From positions 1-64,000 of the forward strand of contig CANQWR010000004.1 in assembly GCA_947627625.1 (NCBI GenBank): 64,000 nucleotides of DNA, in the 5' to 3' direction. How positions within the stretch are numbered: position 1 is the first letter of the stretch; every line of letters starts with the position of its first letter. A model generated the notes under the pieces. It did no database searches and had not been told where the DNA came from. It saw only the letters and a list, made by a program, of their open reading frames with translations. Position numbers and translations under genes: made by a program. Below, one piece after another: positions 6,950-15,947 of the stretch. This stretch comes from an uncultured Ruminococcus sp. GTDB taxonomy: Bacteria; Bacillota; Clostridia; Oscillospirales; Ruminococcaceae.

Positions 6950-8401
6950 TTACTGCGGAATGTGCCTGCTCACATCGCTTATTTTGAACCAAAAAGTTGA
7001 ACCCTTGCCGAGGGTACTCCTCACGCCGTAGTCATAGTTGTGGAGCTTCAGAACCGCTTTTACAATGGACAGTCCGAGACCTGTTCCTATGACTTCACGC
7101 TTGTGATTTTCGGAGCGGTAGTATTTGTCAAAAATCAGCTTTATCTTGTCCTCCTCAATGCCGTCGCCCGTGTCCTCAACTTCAATCAGAACCCCGTCGG
7201 GCTGATTTATCTGCCTGACATAGACCTGCTTGTCCTCGCCCGTGTAGTTTATGGCATTGTTTATTAAATTGTATATGACCTGCTCTATCTTCACGACATC
7301 GCAAAAAACCATTCTCTCGCTGTCGGGAGTGAAATTTATATGATAGCCCATTTTTTCGGATATTCCCCCGAAACGTCCTATAATTTCGTTCAGCTTGCCT
7401 TTTATCTCAAATTCTGTGGGAGTGAGTTTCTGCTTACCGCTTTCGAGTTTGGACAGGTCGAGAATGTCGTTCACCATAAGGGAAAGCCTGTCCGTTTCGT
7501 TTATGATTATCTCAAGGTGTTCGTTTCGCTTGACAGGGTTGTCGCCCGAAAGGTCACGGATCATCTCCGCATAGGCTTTGAGCATCGTGAGAGGTGTACG
7601 CAAATCGTGGGAGACATTCGCTATCAGGTCACGTTGCATGGTATCCACTCTTGAAAGTTCCTTTTCTGCATATGTGAGAGTGTCCGCAAGTTTTTTGACT
7701 TCGAGATAACCTCTGCCGTCGAAATGGGTGTTGAAATCTCCCTTTGCGAGATTTTCGGCTGAACGTGTTATATTGTCGATGGGTTCGGCAATCCTCTTTG
7801 ACATGAACAGCGACAGCACAAACGCTATCACAAGGAGCAGTATCGTTATCACCATCAGCTGACGCTTTATTATTGACACTGTTGAACCCACGGGGGCAAG
7901 GGCACAGTTCAGGAGCATGAAACCTGTCGGGGAGTCAAAATCACCTATTGCACAGCCGTACAGGAGCATATAGCTGTCTGTGCGGGGATTTTTCTTTTTC
8001 AGCCATATCGGTTCGCCGTCATTTTTGGTTATTTTTTTGATATATTCATAAGTGCCGTTCTCACGCCCGTGAATGAGACAGTCCCCGAGGATTTCCCTTG
8101 AGACAAGGTGCCGTCCGTAGCGGTCGAATATTTCAACACATATGTCGCCCTTGACGGCAAGATTTGTCAGTTTGCTGTTAAAAGTGTCTTTGTCGTCGGT
8201 CAGATATGACGAGAGAATCTGCTGTGCAGTTCCGTCAACGTCCTTTATCTTCATACGCTCATAGAATTTCTCCATGAACAGAATCTGACAGAGCCACAGC
8301 AGCACAAAGACTATCACCGTGAAAGCCATAAAATAGAGCCATATGCTGAATTTCAGGGGTATTTTTGTGGTGTGACTCCTGATTTTCTTAATTAGCCTCA
8401 A
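6950..8401 (-). CDS. Membrane sensor histidine kinase
   Basis: 483 residues. Two membrane segments (about 17-40 and 180-205) bracket an extracytoplasmic sensor domain of about 135 residues. Then come a HAMP linker, the phospho-acceptor box NVSHDLRTPL, the N box NLINNAINY, G1 DTGDGIEED and G2 GTGLGLSIVK. It autophosphorylates and passes phosphate to the response regulator encoded just upstream, whose stop overlaps this TTG start by 14 bases, indicating translational coupling. The signal is unknown. The gene is full length; the duplicated 3' fragment lies beyond its stop. Confidence 0.93.
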   Translation of the reverse strand: MRLIKKIRSHTTKIPLKFSIWLYFMAFTVIVFVLLWLCQILFMEKFYERMKIKDVDGTAQQILSSYLTDDKDTFNSKLTNLAVKGDICVEIFDRYGRHLVSREILGDCLIHGRENGTYEYIKKITKNDGEPIWLKKKNPRTDSYMLLYGCAIGDFDSPTGFMLLNCALAPVGSTVSIIKRQLMVITILLLVIAFVLSLFMSKRIAEPIDNITRSAENLAKGDFNTHFDGRGYLEVKKLADTLTYAEKELSRVDTMQRDLIANVSHDLRTPLTMLKAYAEMIRDLSGDNPVKRNEHLEIIINETDRLSLMVNDILDLSKLESGKQKLTPTEFEIKGKLNEIIGRFGGISEKMGYHINFTPDSERMVFCDVVKIEQVIYNLINNAINYTGEDKQVYVRQINQPDGVLIEVEDTGDGIEEDKIKLIFDKYYRSENHKREVIGTGLGLSIVKAVLKLHNYDYGVRSTLGKGSTFWFKISDVSRHIPQ

Positions 8402-9065
8402 ACTTATATCCCATTCCTCTCAGAGTGACTATGTACTTCCTGTACTCTCCGAGACTGTTTCTCAGCATTTTTATATGGGTGTCAACAGTCCTGTCGTCGC
8501 CGAAAAAGTCGTAACCCCAGACCTCTTCAAGAAGCCTGTCCCTTGAGAGAGCAATATTTTTGTTTCTGACAAGGTAGAACAGCAGGTCGTACTCTTTGGG
8601 TGTCATGGACGCTTTTTCGCCGTTCACATAGACCTCTCTGCCCGATATGTCGACTTCAAGACCCTCAAATTTATATCTCGCCTGACCCGTATTCTCCGCA
8701 GCGGTCTGACTTCTTTTCAGCACCACTTTTACTCTCGCCATAAGTTCCTTTGGTGAAAACGGTTTGACAACATAGTCGTCCACACCTATTTCAAAGCCGA
8801 ACAGTTTGTCGTACTCCTCGTCCCTTGCGGAGAGCATTATAACAGGTATCTGTTTTGTCTTGCGTATCTCCTTGCAGGCGGAGTAGCCGTCAAGACGTGG
8901 CATCATAACGTCCATGATAATCAGGTCAAAGTCGTTTTCGTGGCAGAGGTTCACAGCCTCCATGCCGTTTCCCGCCTCCGTGACTTCATAGCCCTCAAAT
9001 TCGGCGTACTCACGCACCACTTTTCTTATATTTACCTCGTCGTCCACGATAAGGATATGTGCCAT
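8388..9065 (-). CDS. OmpR/PhoB-family response regulator
   Basis: 225 residues. The receiver domain (1-120) has the acidic pocket (DDE near residue 8), the phosphorylated Asp in DLIIMDVMMPRLDG, and the conserved Lys in DDYVVKPFSPKEL. The C-terminal winged-helix domain (about 130-225) carries MTPKEYDLLFYLV, the RDRLLEEVWGYD turn and VDTHIKMLRNSLG, all hallmarks of the family. It forms a two-component pair with the overlapping kinase gene. A GGGAGGAA ribosome site precedes ATG. Confidence 0.95.
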   Translation of the reverse strand: MAHILIVDDEVNIRKVVREYAEFEGYEVTEAGNGMEAVNLCHENDFDLIIMDVMMPRLDGYSACKEIRKTKQIPVIMLSARDEEYDKLFGFEIGVDDYVVKPFSPKELMARVKVVLKRSQTAAENTGQARYKFEGLEVDISGREVYVNGEKASMTPKEYDLLFYLVRNKNIALSRDRLLEEVWGYDFFGDDRTVDTHIKMLRNSLGEYRKYIVTLRGMGYKFEAN

Positions 9066-9230
9066 AAAAAAATTCCTCCCGTTATTTAATGAAAATATTT
9101 ACTAAAATACTGTGACACTACTATTAGTATATTATAAATATTATAAACCGCAAAAGTGAACATACTGTGAAATATCTATTAAAATTTTCTGTAATTTTAG
9201 AAAAAATGCTGTTTTGTAATAAAAAAATCA

Positions 9231-9259
9231 TTGACTTTTTAGGTAATATTTGCTATAAT
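9231..9259 (+). promoter_or_regulatory. Promoter of the PAS-GGDEF-EAL gene
   Basis: -35 TTGACT (9231-9236), 17-bp spacer, -10 TATAAT (9254-9259). The divergent gap 9066-9347 otherwise holds AT-rich sequence. The leader after the predicted start site is only about 80 bases, too short for a c-di-GMP riboswitch. Confidence 0.85.
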
Positions 9260-9347
9260 GTATTCAGTCGGTTTTGTAACGGCGTGACACGGGCATATTT
9301 GACGTGAATTAAAATTAAGTTAAATCAAACATAAAGGGGGAGTGACC

Positions 9348-11588
9348 TTGAAATTCTCCAATCCGCTTGCGGCGGCTCTTGTGATACTCGCATCGACGTC
9401 TCTTGTAGTGGCTTTTGCCCTCCACAGACCCGAAATGGCTATGGTGACAATTCTTGTCTACGTCTTTACGGTGGTATTTTTGAGTATCCTTGTCTACTCC
9501 GTGAGCAAGATATACAGCAAGCACAAGACTTCCGTTGACCCCGAGGACTTTGTGGACATAATTGAAAATCTCAATACGGAGATAGTCATATGGTCGGACG
9601 ACTTGTCAATGGTTATCATGAACAGGAAAATCCGTGATTTTCTCGGCATAACCGATGACAAATATGACAGGGAAAACGCTTTGAAGACGGTTTTTGCCCT
9701 TGATTCACTCAACGGGGAGAGTCTCAAATCTTTTATAGAAAGTTCCGGCAAAGAGGCACGTTTCAAGAGTGTAAAGGGAAAGACGGTCAGCATAGCGTGG
9801 AGTACGTCTGTCCTGAAAAAGAGGAAAAAGAGGTTTATATATCTAAGCACGGGACTCAATCTTACGGAACTTAAAAAGATGAAAGTGAACCTTGCAAGTG
9901 CGAACGACTTCTTTAAGGCTTCTATGGAACTTGCGGAAATAGGACTTCTGATGAGTGTGGACAGGAAAAAATTTTCGGCATCTCCCGAAGCCGTGAAAGT
10001 CCTCGGACTTGACAGCAGCAGTATTGACGTTACGACTTTGCGTTCACTTATTCACCCCAACGACAGAATACATTTTGACAGTGCGATAAAGTCCACTGAA
10101 AGCCGTGACGTTATGAGCATCGAGATGAGGATAAAAGCGGGAGACGGTGTCTACAGGTGGTACAATTTCAGGTATAAGTCAATAAGGGGTACAGAAAACA
10201 CCATGCAGCTGTTTGGCGGTGCTTTGATAGATGTGACGGACGAGCATGAAAAAGATATTATCATAGAGCGTCTTGCCTACACGGACGAGGTCACGGATAT
10301 TGCAAACAGAAATAAACTTGTCGACATAGGTCAGCAGGCTTATGAATCCTGTGCGGTTCTGGGCTGTTCGTACTGGATAATAGTACTCGACATTGACAGG
10401 TTCCACATAATCAACGACACTTGCGGTTACAACAAGGGAAATCTGATACTTAAAGATTTCGCCCATATACTCTATAAATTTGTCACTCCGGGGGGACTTG
10501 GTGCGAGAATAAGCGGTGACAACTTTGCAATACTTCTCAGAGACTACGGCGACGACGATTTGCCCGCAAGGACTGCAAGGAGTATTCAGGAGGAATTTGC
10601 AAAACTTGCCGTTGACGATTTCGCATCGGTGAATCTGACCTGTTCTGCGGGCTTTTCAAAAATGCCCAATGACGGAAAGTCCTTTTTTGACGTAATGGAA
10701 CACGCCGAATTTGCACTCAAGTCCTCAAACGACATGAACGGCAGTATAGTCGGCTATGAACCCAGTATGCACGACTCAATTATCGGCAGGAGCGAACTTG
10801 AAAAGTCTCTTGCACTCGCCATTCAGAACAACGAACTGCAACTGTTTTACCAGCCCAAAATTGACCTGAAAACGGGAAAAATAATGGGTGTTGAAGCTCT
10901 GATAAGGTGGATAAAGCCCGACGGCACTATCATAAGACCTGACGCATTTGTCCCGATTGCGGAAAGCTCACACCTCATTGGTAAAATAAGTGAATTTGTC
11001 CTGAACGAGGGGTGTCGGCAGAACAAGATGTGGCAGAAGATGGGTTACCCGAATATAGTTATGTCAATAAATTTTACTTCCACGGACTTCTATCAGGCTG
11101 ACCTGAAAGAGAAAGTTTTTGAAGCACTTGCAAAAGTTGGTCTTGATTCAAAGTGGCTTGAAGTGGAACTGACGGAGACACTCGCCCTCAGTGATATAGA
11201 CTTTGCCGTATCACAGATGAACAAGCTCCGTGAACTCGGTGTCAAGCTCGCTATGGACGATTTCGGCACGGGTTATTCGTCACTCAGCTATCTGCAAATT
11301 CTCCCGATAACGCTGCTCAAACTCGACCGTTCTTTTATAATTGACATAGAACATGATAATATAGCATTTGAGATAGTTTCGGCTGTCATAAGGATTGCAA
11401 AGTCCAAAAAAATAGAGACTATTGCAGAGGGAATTGAAAATGAAAATCAGGAGGACATACTTAGAAAAGCGGGCTGTGATTTCGGGCAGGGCTATCTTTA
11501 CGGGAAACCGATGCCCGCTTCGGAGCTTGAAAAGTTTTTTGAGAAGAATATAAGAGAGACGGAAGGTGTACCCGAAAACAGTAAATAA
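9348..11588 (+). CDS. PAS-GGDEF-EAL c-di-GMP protein, cyclase motif degenerate
   Basis: About 746 residues. Two N-terminal membrane segments (about 8-26 and 33-55) are followed by two PAS-like domains (about 70-180 and 190-305), a GGDEF domain (about 310-470) and an EAL domain (about 485-735). The cyclase signature GGDEF is replaced by SGDNF (near 391), so cyclase activity is doubtful, although LDIDRFHIIND is present. The phosphodiesterase side looks intact: EALIRW, LTET, DDFGTGYSSLSYL, ETIAEGIE and QGYLYGKP. I infer a membrane-bound c-di-GMP phosphodiesterase whose GGDEF domain may be a regulatory GTP sensor. AAGGGGGAG overlaps an earlier GTG (9342), so TTG 9348 is the better start. Confidence 0.9.
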   Translation: MKFSNPLAAALVILASTSLVVAFALHRPEMAMVTILVYVFTVVFLSILVYSVSKIYSKHKTSVDPEDFVDIIENLNTEIVIWSDDLSMVIMNRKIRDFLGITDDKYDRENALKTVFALDSLNGESLKSFIESSGKEARFKSVKGKTVSIAWSTSVLKKRKKRFIYLSTGLNLTELKKMKVNLASANDFFKASMELAEIGLLMSVDRKKFSASPEAVKVLGLDSSSIDVTTLRSLIHPNDRIHFDSAIKSTESRDVMSIEMRIKAGDGVYRWYNFRYKSIRGTENTMQLFGGALIDVTDEHEKDIIIERLAYTDEVTDIANRNKLVDIGQQAYESCAVLGCSYWIIVLDIDRFHIINDTCGYNKGNLILKDFAHILYKFVTPGGLGARISGDNFAILLRDYGDDDLPARTARSIQEEFAKLAVDDFASVNLTCSAGFSKMPNDGKSFFDVMEHAEFALKSSNDMNGSIVGYEPSMHDSIIGRSELEKSLALAIQNNELQLFYQPKIDLKTGKIMGVEALIRWIKPDGTIIRPDAFVPIAESSHLIGKISEFVLNEGCRQNKMWQKMGYPNIVMSINFTSTDFYQADLKEKVFEALAKVGLDSKWLEVELTETLALSDIDFAVSQMNKLRELGVKLAMDDFGTGYSSLSYLQILPITLLKLDRSFIIDIEHDNIAFEIVSAVIRIAKSKKIETIAEGIENENQEDILRKAGCDFGQGYLYGKPMPASELEKFFEKNIRETEGVPENSK

Positions 11589-11597
11589 TATTTTATT

Positions 11598-12037
11598 CGG
11601 GGGGACTTTGCTTTCGGACTTTCGGAATTAAAACAGTAGAAAATTGTCGTGGGGGGTTCGGGGGCAGAGTTTCCACCCTTACGGAACAATAAGGGGCAAT
11701 GGGACTTCGCCCCAAAAAATAATTTTCTTAAAATTATATTTTTTTGGAAATTTAATATTTTTTAATTAGAACGATAAGGGGCAGGGGGCTTTGCCCCCAG
11801 ACCCCCGCTGGGGGGTGATTTGAAAATGGGGATACCCCATACCCCCATGATTATTCCCACACAAGAAACAATTAGGGAAAACGATTAAGGGAGAACGATA
11901 AGGGGCAGGGGGCTTTGCCCCCTGAACCCCCACAAGGGGCTCCGCCCCTTGACCCCGCTGGGGGGAAGAATCCCCCCAGACCCCCATGATAATCTTCTAA
12001 CGTTTTAATTTTGGGGGTCGAGGGGGCAGAATTTCCC
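11598..12037. repeat. Composite G/C-tract repeat, locus 3 (double)
   Basis: Two complete units in tandem (GAACGATAAGGGG at 11769 and 11893) follow a degraded unit (11598-11712). A palindromic AT-rich module containing AATAATTTTCTTAAAATTAT lies at 11714-11756. Accessory blocks CATGATTATTCCCACACAAG and CTTCTAACGTTTTAATTTTG flank the units. It fills the gap between the c-di-GMP gene and pfk. Confidence 0.9.
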
Positions 12038-12113
12038 AAATTTCAAGGTGAAGACCCAAATCACAGGGTGTATAAAAATTTTGGTCATTTATTAAAATGG
12101 AGGTAAATCAAAA

Positions 12114-13196
12114 ATGAAAAGAAGAATAGGCATACTGACAAGCGGTGGAGACTGCCCGGGACTTAACGCCACTATAAGAGGTGTGGCAAAGGCTTGCTAC
12201 GAGCGTTTCGGCGAGGACAATGTTGAGATAGTCGGCATTTCAAACGGCTATTACGGTCTGATAAACAACCTCTGCAAAGATATGCTCCCGTCATCTTTTT
12301 CGGGCATTCTCACACAGGGCGGTACGATTTTCGGCACAAAACGTCAGCCGTTCAAGATGATGCAGGTCATAGGTGACGACAACGTTGACAAAGTCAAGAA
12401 CATGAAAGAGACCTACAAAAAACAGAAACTTGACTGTCTGCTGACTCTGGGCGGAAACGGTACTCACAAGACCTCAAAACTGCTCTCGGACGAGGGGCTG
12501 AATGTGATAGGTCTGCCAAAGACCATTGATAACGATATTTACGGCACGGACGTAACTTTCGGTTTCCACACCGCTGTTGACATTGCCACGGACGTTATAG
12601 ACAGGCTGCACACTACCGCTGCAAGTCATTCGAGAATACTTCTCTGTGAGATAATGGGCAACAAAGCAGGCTGGCTAACTCTCAATGCGGGAATAGCAGG
12701 CGGTGCGGACGTTATTATAATCCCCGAAATTCCGTATGATATAGACAAAATTTGCGATTCGGTTCTTGCGAGAAGCACTTCGGGAAAGACCTTTTCAATC
12801 GTAGCTGTTGCGGAGGGTGCTTTTGACATCAAAGAGGCAGGAATGAAGAAAAAGGAGCGTACAAAGAAGCGTTCCGAGGCGGGAATTGTCACCGCTACAA
12901 GCAGAATTGCCGCACAGATTCAGGAGAACACGGGAATAGAGGCGAGAGTCTGTGTACCCGGACATATGCTCAGGGGTGGAGCACCGAGTGCCTATGACCG
13001 TGTTCTCTCGACACAGTTCGGAGTTTATGCCGCACATCTTATTGAGGAGGAGAAGTACGGCAGGACTGTCGCAAAAGTTGGAAATAAGATAACTTCCAAC
13101 AAGCTGAAGGACATTGCGGGAAAGACGAAATTTGTCTCTCCCGACGACAATCTTGTGACCGTTGCAAGGGACATCGGTATATCTTTTGGTGATTGA
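12114..13196 (+). CDS. pfkA: 6-phosphofructokinase, group III type
   Basis: 360 residues. It phosphorylates fructose-6-phosphate in glycolysis. Seen: ILTSGGDCPGLNA at the N terminus, the nucleotide loop LGGNGTHKT, the catalytic block PKTIDNDI, the MGNKAGWL region and LRGGAPSAYDR. Classical ATP enzymes have GGDGS and PGTIDND, while PPi enzymes have Asp in the first motif and Lys in the second. Here Gly (GGNGT) is combined with Lys (PKTID), the pattern of atypical ATP-dependent group III enzymes, so ATP use is my inference. A GGAGGT site lies 9 bases before ATG. Repeat loci flank both sides, so it is probably monocistronic. Confidence 0.93.
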   Translation: MKRRIGILTSGGDCPGLNATIRGVAKACYERFGEDNVEIVGISNGYYGLINNLCKDMLPSSFSGILTQGGTIFGTKRQPFKMMQVIGDDNVDKVKNMKETYKKQKLDCLLTLGGNGTHKTSKLLSDEGLNVIGLPKTIDNDIYGTDVTFGFHTAVDIATDVIDRLHTTAASHSRILLCEIMGNKAGWLTLNAGIAGGADVIIIPEIPYDIDKICDSVLARSTSGKTFSIVAVAEGAFDIKEAGMKKKERTKKRSEAGIVTATSRIAAQIQENTGIEARVCVPGHMLRGGAPSAYDRVLSTQFGVYAAHLIEEEKYGRTVAKVGNKITSNKLKDIAGKTKFVSPDDNLVTVARDIGISFGD

Positions 13197-13204
13197 TTTG
13201 TAAT

Positions 13205-13445
13205 GATGGGGGACACTGTCTCCCAAAGTTAAAAAATAATTTCAGTAGAATAAAATGGGGGTCAAGGGGGTTTTCAACCCCCTTGTGGGGGTCTGGGGGC
13301 AAAGCCCCCTGCCCCTTATCGTTCTAATGAATATTCTTAAATTTCCAAAAAAATATAATTTTAAGAAAATCATTTTTTTGGGGGAAGAATCCCCCCGAAC
13401 CCCCCATATTTGTACTAACCAAGAATTTTTGGGCTGAGGGTTCAC
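13205..13445. repeat. Composite G/C-tract repeat, locus 4
   Basis: Modules in order: TTTCAGTAGAATAAAATGGGGG, AAGGGGG/CCCCCTT hairpin, CAGGGGGC-type hairpin with CCCCTTATCGTTCTAA ending near 13327, then the AT-rich palindromic module (13336-13378) and a GGGG-AAGAAT-CCCCCC remnant ending in CCCCCCATA. It separates pfk from the CobW promoter. Confidence 0.9.
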
Positions 13446-13471
13446 CTAAAATGTTTCCCTGAATTAACATC

Positions 13472-13500
13472 TTGCATTGACTTCAAAAAAGTGGTATAAT
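13472..13500 (+). promoter_or_regulatory. Promoter of the CobW pair
   Basis: -35 TTGCAT (13472-13477), 17-bp spacer, -10 TATAAT (13495-13500). The AAGGAG site at 13539-13544 is spaced 7 bases from the ATG at 13552. Confidence 0.8.
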
Positions 13501-13551
13501 AGAAAACAGGGCTTCACTTGCGTGAGGTACAAAACACAAAGGAGAGATATT

Positions 13552-14649
13552 ATGACAAAAATAACGATATTTTCAGGCTTTCTCGGAGCAGGCAAGACTA
13601 CTCTGATAAAAAAGCTCATAGCGGACGGCTACAAGGGCGAAAAGCTCGTCCTGATAGAGAACGAGTTCGGACAGATAGGTATTGACGGTGGTTTCCTCAA
13701 AGATGCGGGAATTGAAATCACCGAAATGAATTCGGGCTGTATATGCTGTAGTCTTGTGGGAGATTTCGGAAAGGCACTCGAAAAAGTTCTTGAGGAGTAC
13801 CACCCCGACAGGATTCTGATAGAGCCTTCGGGAGTGGGAAAACTCAGCGATGTCATAAATGCTGTCAGAAATATTCACGCCCACGACGTTGAGCTTGACG
13901 GTTTCACGACTGTTGTCGACGCAAAGAAGTGCAAGATGTACCAGAAGAATTTTGGTGAATTTTTCAACAATCAGATAACTTACGCAAGCTGTCTGATACT
14001 CAGCCACACAAGCGGACTGTCGCAGGAAAAATTGAATGAAGTAGTGGCAAAATTAAAGGAACTCAACCCCTCCGCACCCGTTGTAACTACGGAGTGGGAC
14101 GAACTTTCGGGCAAACAGCTTGTTGACGCTATGACACAGAAAAACACTCTCAGTGACGAGTTAAGGGAACTGCTTGAGGAGGAGAACAAGCACCACCACG
14201 AACATCATCACCATCATCATGACCATGAACATGAAGAGCATGAACATCATCATGAACATGAACACGACCACAAGCCTCCCCACGAACACGACCATGAACA
14301 CAAACTCCCCCATGAACACGAGCATGAACATCACCACGACCACGAACACGACCACCATCACCACCACGCTGACGAGGTGTTTACAAGTTGGGGCGTGGAA
14401 ACTCCCAGACCTTACACCAAAGAGGCTGTAAAGGCTATTCTGGACGCTCTGGGCGATACGGAGAAATTCGGTCTTGTACTCCGCTCAAAGGGCATAGTCG
14501 CAGGCGAGGACGGCAACTGGATCCACTTTGACTACATTCCCGACACTCCCGATGTGAGAAACGGAAGTGCGGAGACCACGGGCAGAATATGTGTAATAGG
14601 TTCAAATCTCAAAGAGGAAGCACTTGAAAAGCTGTTTTGCATAAAATAA
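13552..14649 (+). CDS. CobW/COG0523 GTPase with long His-rich metal-binding tract
   Basis: 365 residues. The G3E-family GTPase core has Walker A GFLGAGKTT (9-17), ENEFG (36-40), the metal-binding CICC (63-66) and EPSG (91-94). Residues about 213-272 are almost entirely His with Glu/Asp, a strong Zn/Ni/Co-binding tract, followed by the CobW C-terminal domain. COG0523 proteins deliver metal to client enzymes, often under zinc starvation. The expected G4 motif NKxD is not visible; the position reads SHTS, so nucleotide specificity may differ. The frame extends upstream, but ATG 13552 matches the family start. The next gene, 15 bases downstream, is a second CobW-like protein. Confidence 0.92.
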   Translation: MTKITIFSGFLGAGKTTLIKKLIADGYKGEKLVLIENEFGQIGIDGGFLKDAGIEITEMNSGCICCSLVGDFGKALEKVLEEYHPDRILIEPSGVGKLSDVINAVRNIHAHDVELDGFTTVVDAKKCKMYQKNFGEFFNNQITYASCLILSHTSGLSQEKLNEVVAKLKELNPSAPVVTTEWDELSGKQLVDAMTQKNTLSDELRELLEEENKHHHEHHHHHHDHEHEEHEHHHEHEHDHKPPHEHDHEHKLPHEHEHEHHHDHEHDHHHHHADEVFTSWGVETPRPYTKEAVKAILDALGDTEKFGLVLRSKGIVAGEDGNWIHFDYIPDTPDVRNGSAETTGRICVIGSNLKEEALEKLFCIK

Positions 14650-14664
14650 GGGGGATTGTAGACA

Positions 14665-15624
14665 ATGCCATATCAGGATGAGACAATTCCGGTCTATCTG
14701 TTTGTCGGCTTTCTGGAGTCGGGCAAGACGAAATTCATTCAGGAGACCCTTGAGGACAAGCGTTTCAACAGCGGCGAAAAGACCCTGCTCTTGATTTGTG
14801 AGGAGGGCATAGAGGAGTATGAACCGAAAAAATTTGTTGTGAACAACGTGGAAATACGCACTGTTGAGGATTCGGAAGACCTTACGGAGGAATATCTGTC
14901 GGGGCTTATGAAGGAAACAAAGGCAGAGCGTGTGCTGATAGAGTACAACGGTATGTGGACTGTCTCTGACCTCTTTCAGAATATGCCCGACGGTTGGATG
15001 ATATATCAGGCTATGTGTTTTGTCGATTCACAGACTTTCATGCAGTACAACTCAAATATGAGAAGTCTTGTAGTTGACAAATTCAACGTTGCGGAGCTTG
15101 TTGTTTTCAACAGGTTTGAGAGGTCTATGGACGTTCAGGAGTTCCACAAGATTGTCAGGGGAGTCAGCAGGCGTGCGGACATTTGCTATGAGTACACGGA
15201 CGGTGAAGTCGCCTATGACGACATTGAAGACCCTCTGCCGTTTGACGTGAACGCCGACCACATAGTCATAAATGACAGCGACTATGCCCTGTGGTATCGT
15301 GATATAATGGAGACTCCCGAGAAGTACGACGGAAAGACGATAACTTTCAAGGCTCTTATCACGAGAAATATGAAGTTCCCGAAAAACACATTTGCAGTCG
15401 GACGGCATATAATGACTTGCTGTGTGGAGGATATACAGTTCTGCTGGGTTGTCGCCGAGCCCGTGCAGGATTTCACGCCCAAGAGCAAAAAACACTGGGT
15501 AATGGTGACTGCCGATATAAATGTCAAGAGACACAAGCTTTACAAGGGAGCAGGACCTGTTCTGACCGTCACGGATATTCGGGACTGTGCACCGCCAGAA
15601 AAAGAGGTTGCGACTTTTTATTGA
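14665..15624 (+). CDS. CobW-like domain fused to a DUF1980 (YcgQ-type) domain
   Basis: 319 residues in two parts. Residues about 8-175 resemble a CobW GTPase: GFLESGKTK (15-23) is a Walker A variant, and LIEYNGMW sits where EPSG is usual. It lacks the CxCC metal motif and a G4 motif. Residues about 203-319 match the DUF1980/TIGR03943 C-terminal domain: YDGKTITFKAL, FAVGRHIMTCCVED (Cys252-Cys253), WVMVTADI and GPVLTVTDI. In Bacillus, DUF1980 protein YcgQ works with permease YcgR in the zinc-starvation regulon that also contains a COG0523 protein (established). A single-chain fusion following a His-rich CobW suggests a metal-trafficking module; the metal is unknown. GGGGGA lies 9 bases before ATG. 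Confidence 0.8.
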   Translation: MPYQDETIPVYLFVGFLESGKTKFIQETLEDKRFNSGEKTLLLICEEGIEEYEPKKFVVNNVEIRTVEDSEDLTEEYLSGLMKETKAERVLIEYNGMWTVSDLFQNMPDGWMIYQAMCFVDSQTFMQYNSNMRSLVVDKFNVAELVVFNRFERSMDVQEFHKIVRGVSRRADICYEYTDGEVAYDDIEDPLPFDVNADHIVINDSDYALWYRDIMETPEKYDGKTITFKALITRNMKFPKNTFAVGRHIMTCCVEDIQFCWVVAEPVQDFTPKSKKHWVMVTADINVKRHKLYKGAGPVLTVTDIRDCAPPEKEVATFY

Positions 15625-15660
15625 TGAGTTGCGTTCATTCCCCTTGACCTCTCAGACGTG

Positions 15661-15737
15661 AGGGTGTCGCTGTATTTTATATAAAGGACGTTTCCGCAAT
15701 GTGCGGGAACGTCTTTTTTTAATTCGGGAAAAATTTT
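15661..15737 (+). terminator. Terminator module, copy 1
   Basis: GACGTTTCCGC-AATGT-GCGGGAACGTC followed by TTTTTTT forms a strong terminator for the CobW pair. The unit, from AGGGTGTCGCTGTATTTTAT to GGGAAAAATTTT, recurs 210 bases downstream. Confidence 0.88.
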
Positions 15738-15772
15738 ATTAGGTTGTGTCTGTCCTCCGCACCGAACGGTCT

Positions 15773-15802
15773 CCCGTCACAAATTTTGTTTTAGTGTGAC
15801 GG
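15773..15802. other. Hairpin between the two terminator copies
   Basis: CCGTCACA and TGTGACGG form a perfect 8-bp stem around a 13-base loop. No gene is present between 15740 and 15870, so this could be part of a small transcript or a remnant. Confidence 0.45.
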
Positions 15803-15870
15803 TACTGTCCGACGAAAATCAAGTTTATTTAGGACGTGAAGTCCCCAAGTCTATTCGGACGTGTGTGGGG

Positions 15871-15947
15871 AGGGTGTCGCTGTATTTTATATAAAAAAAC
15901 GTTTTCGCAATGTTCGGGAACGTCTTTTTTGATTCGGGAAAAATTTT
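15871..15947 (+). repeat. Terminator module, copy 2
   Basis: Direct repeat of 15661-15737 with a few substitutions. It keeps the stem ACGTTTTCGC/GCGGGAACGT-like pairing in weaker form (ACGTTTTCG and CGGGAACGT) and the T-run TTTTTT. A second terminator with no gene between it and copy 1 implies either duplication or an unrecognised short transcript. Confidence 0.8.

Noticed and set aside
9260-9347. A c-di-GMP riboswitch ahead of the GGDEF-EAL gene
   Set aside because: The leader is only about 80 bases and lacks the conserved GEMM paired blocks.
13477-13551. Longer N terminus for the CobW protein from the upstream open frame
   Set aside because: It would start inside the promoter and before the AAGGAG site.
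14161-14431. Val/Met-rich minus-strand and Thr/Asn-rich plus-strand frames opposite the His tract
   Set aside because: They arise from the CAC/CAT/GAA codon run of the CobW protein read in other frames.
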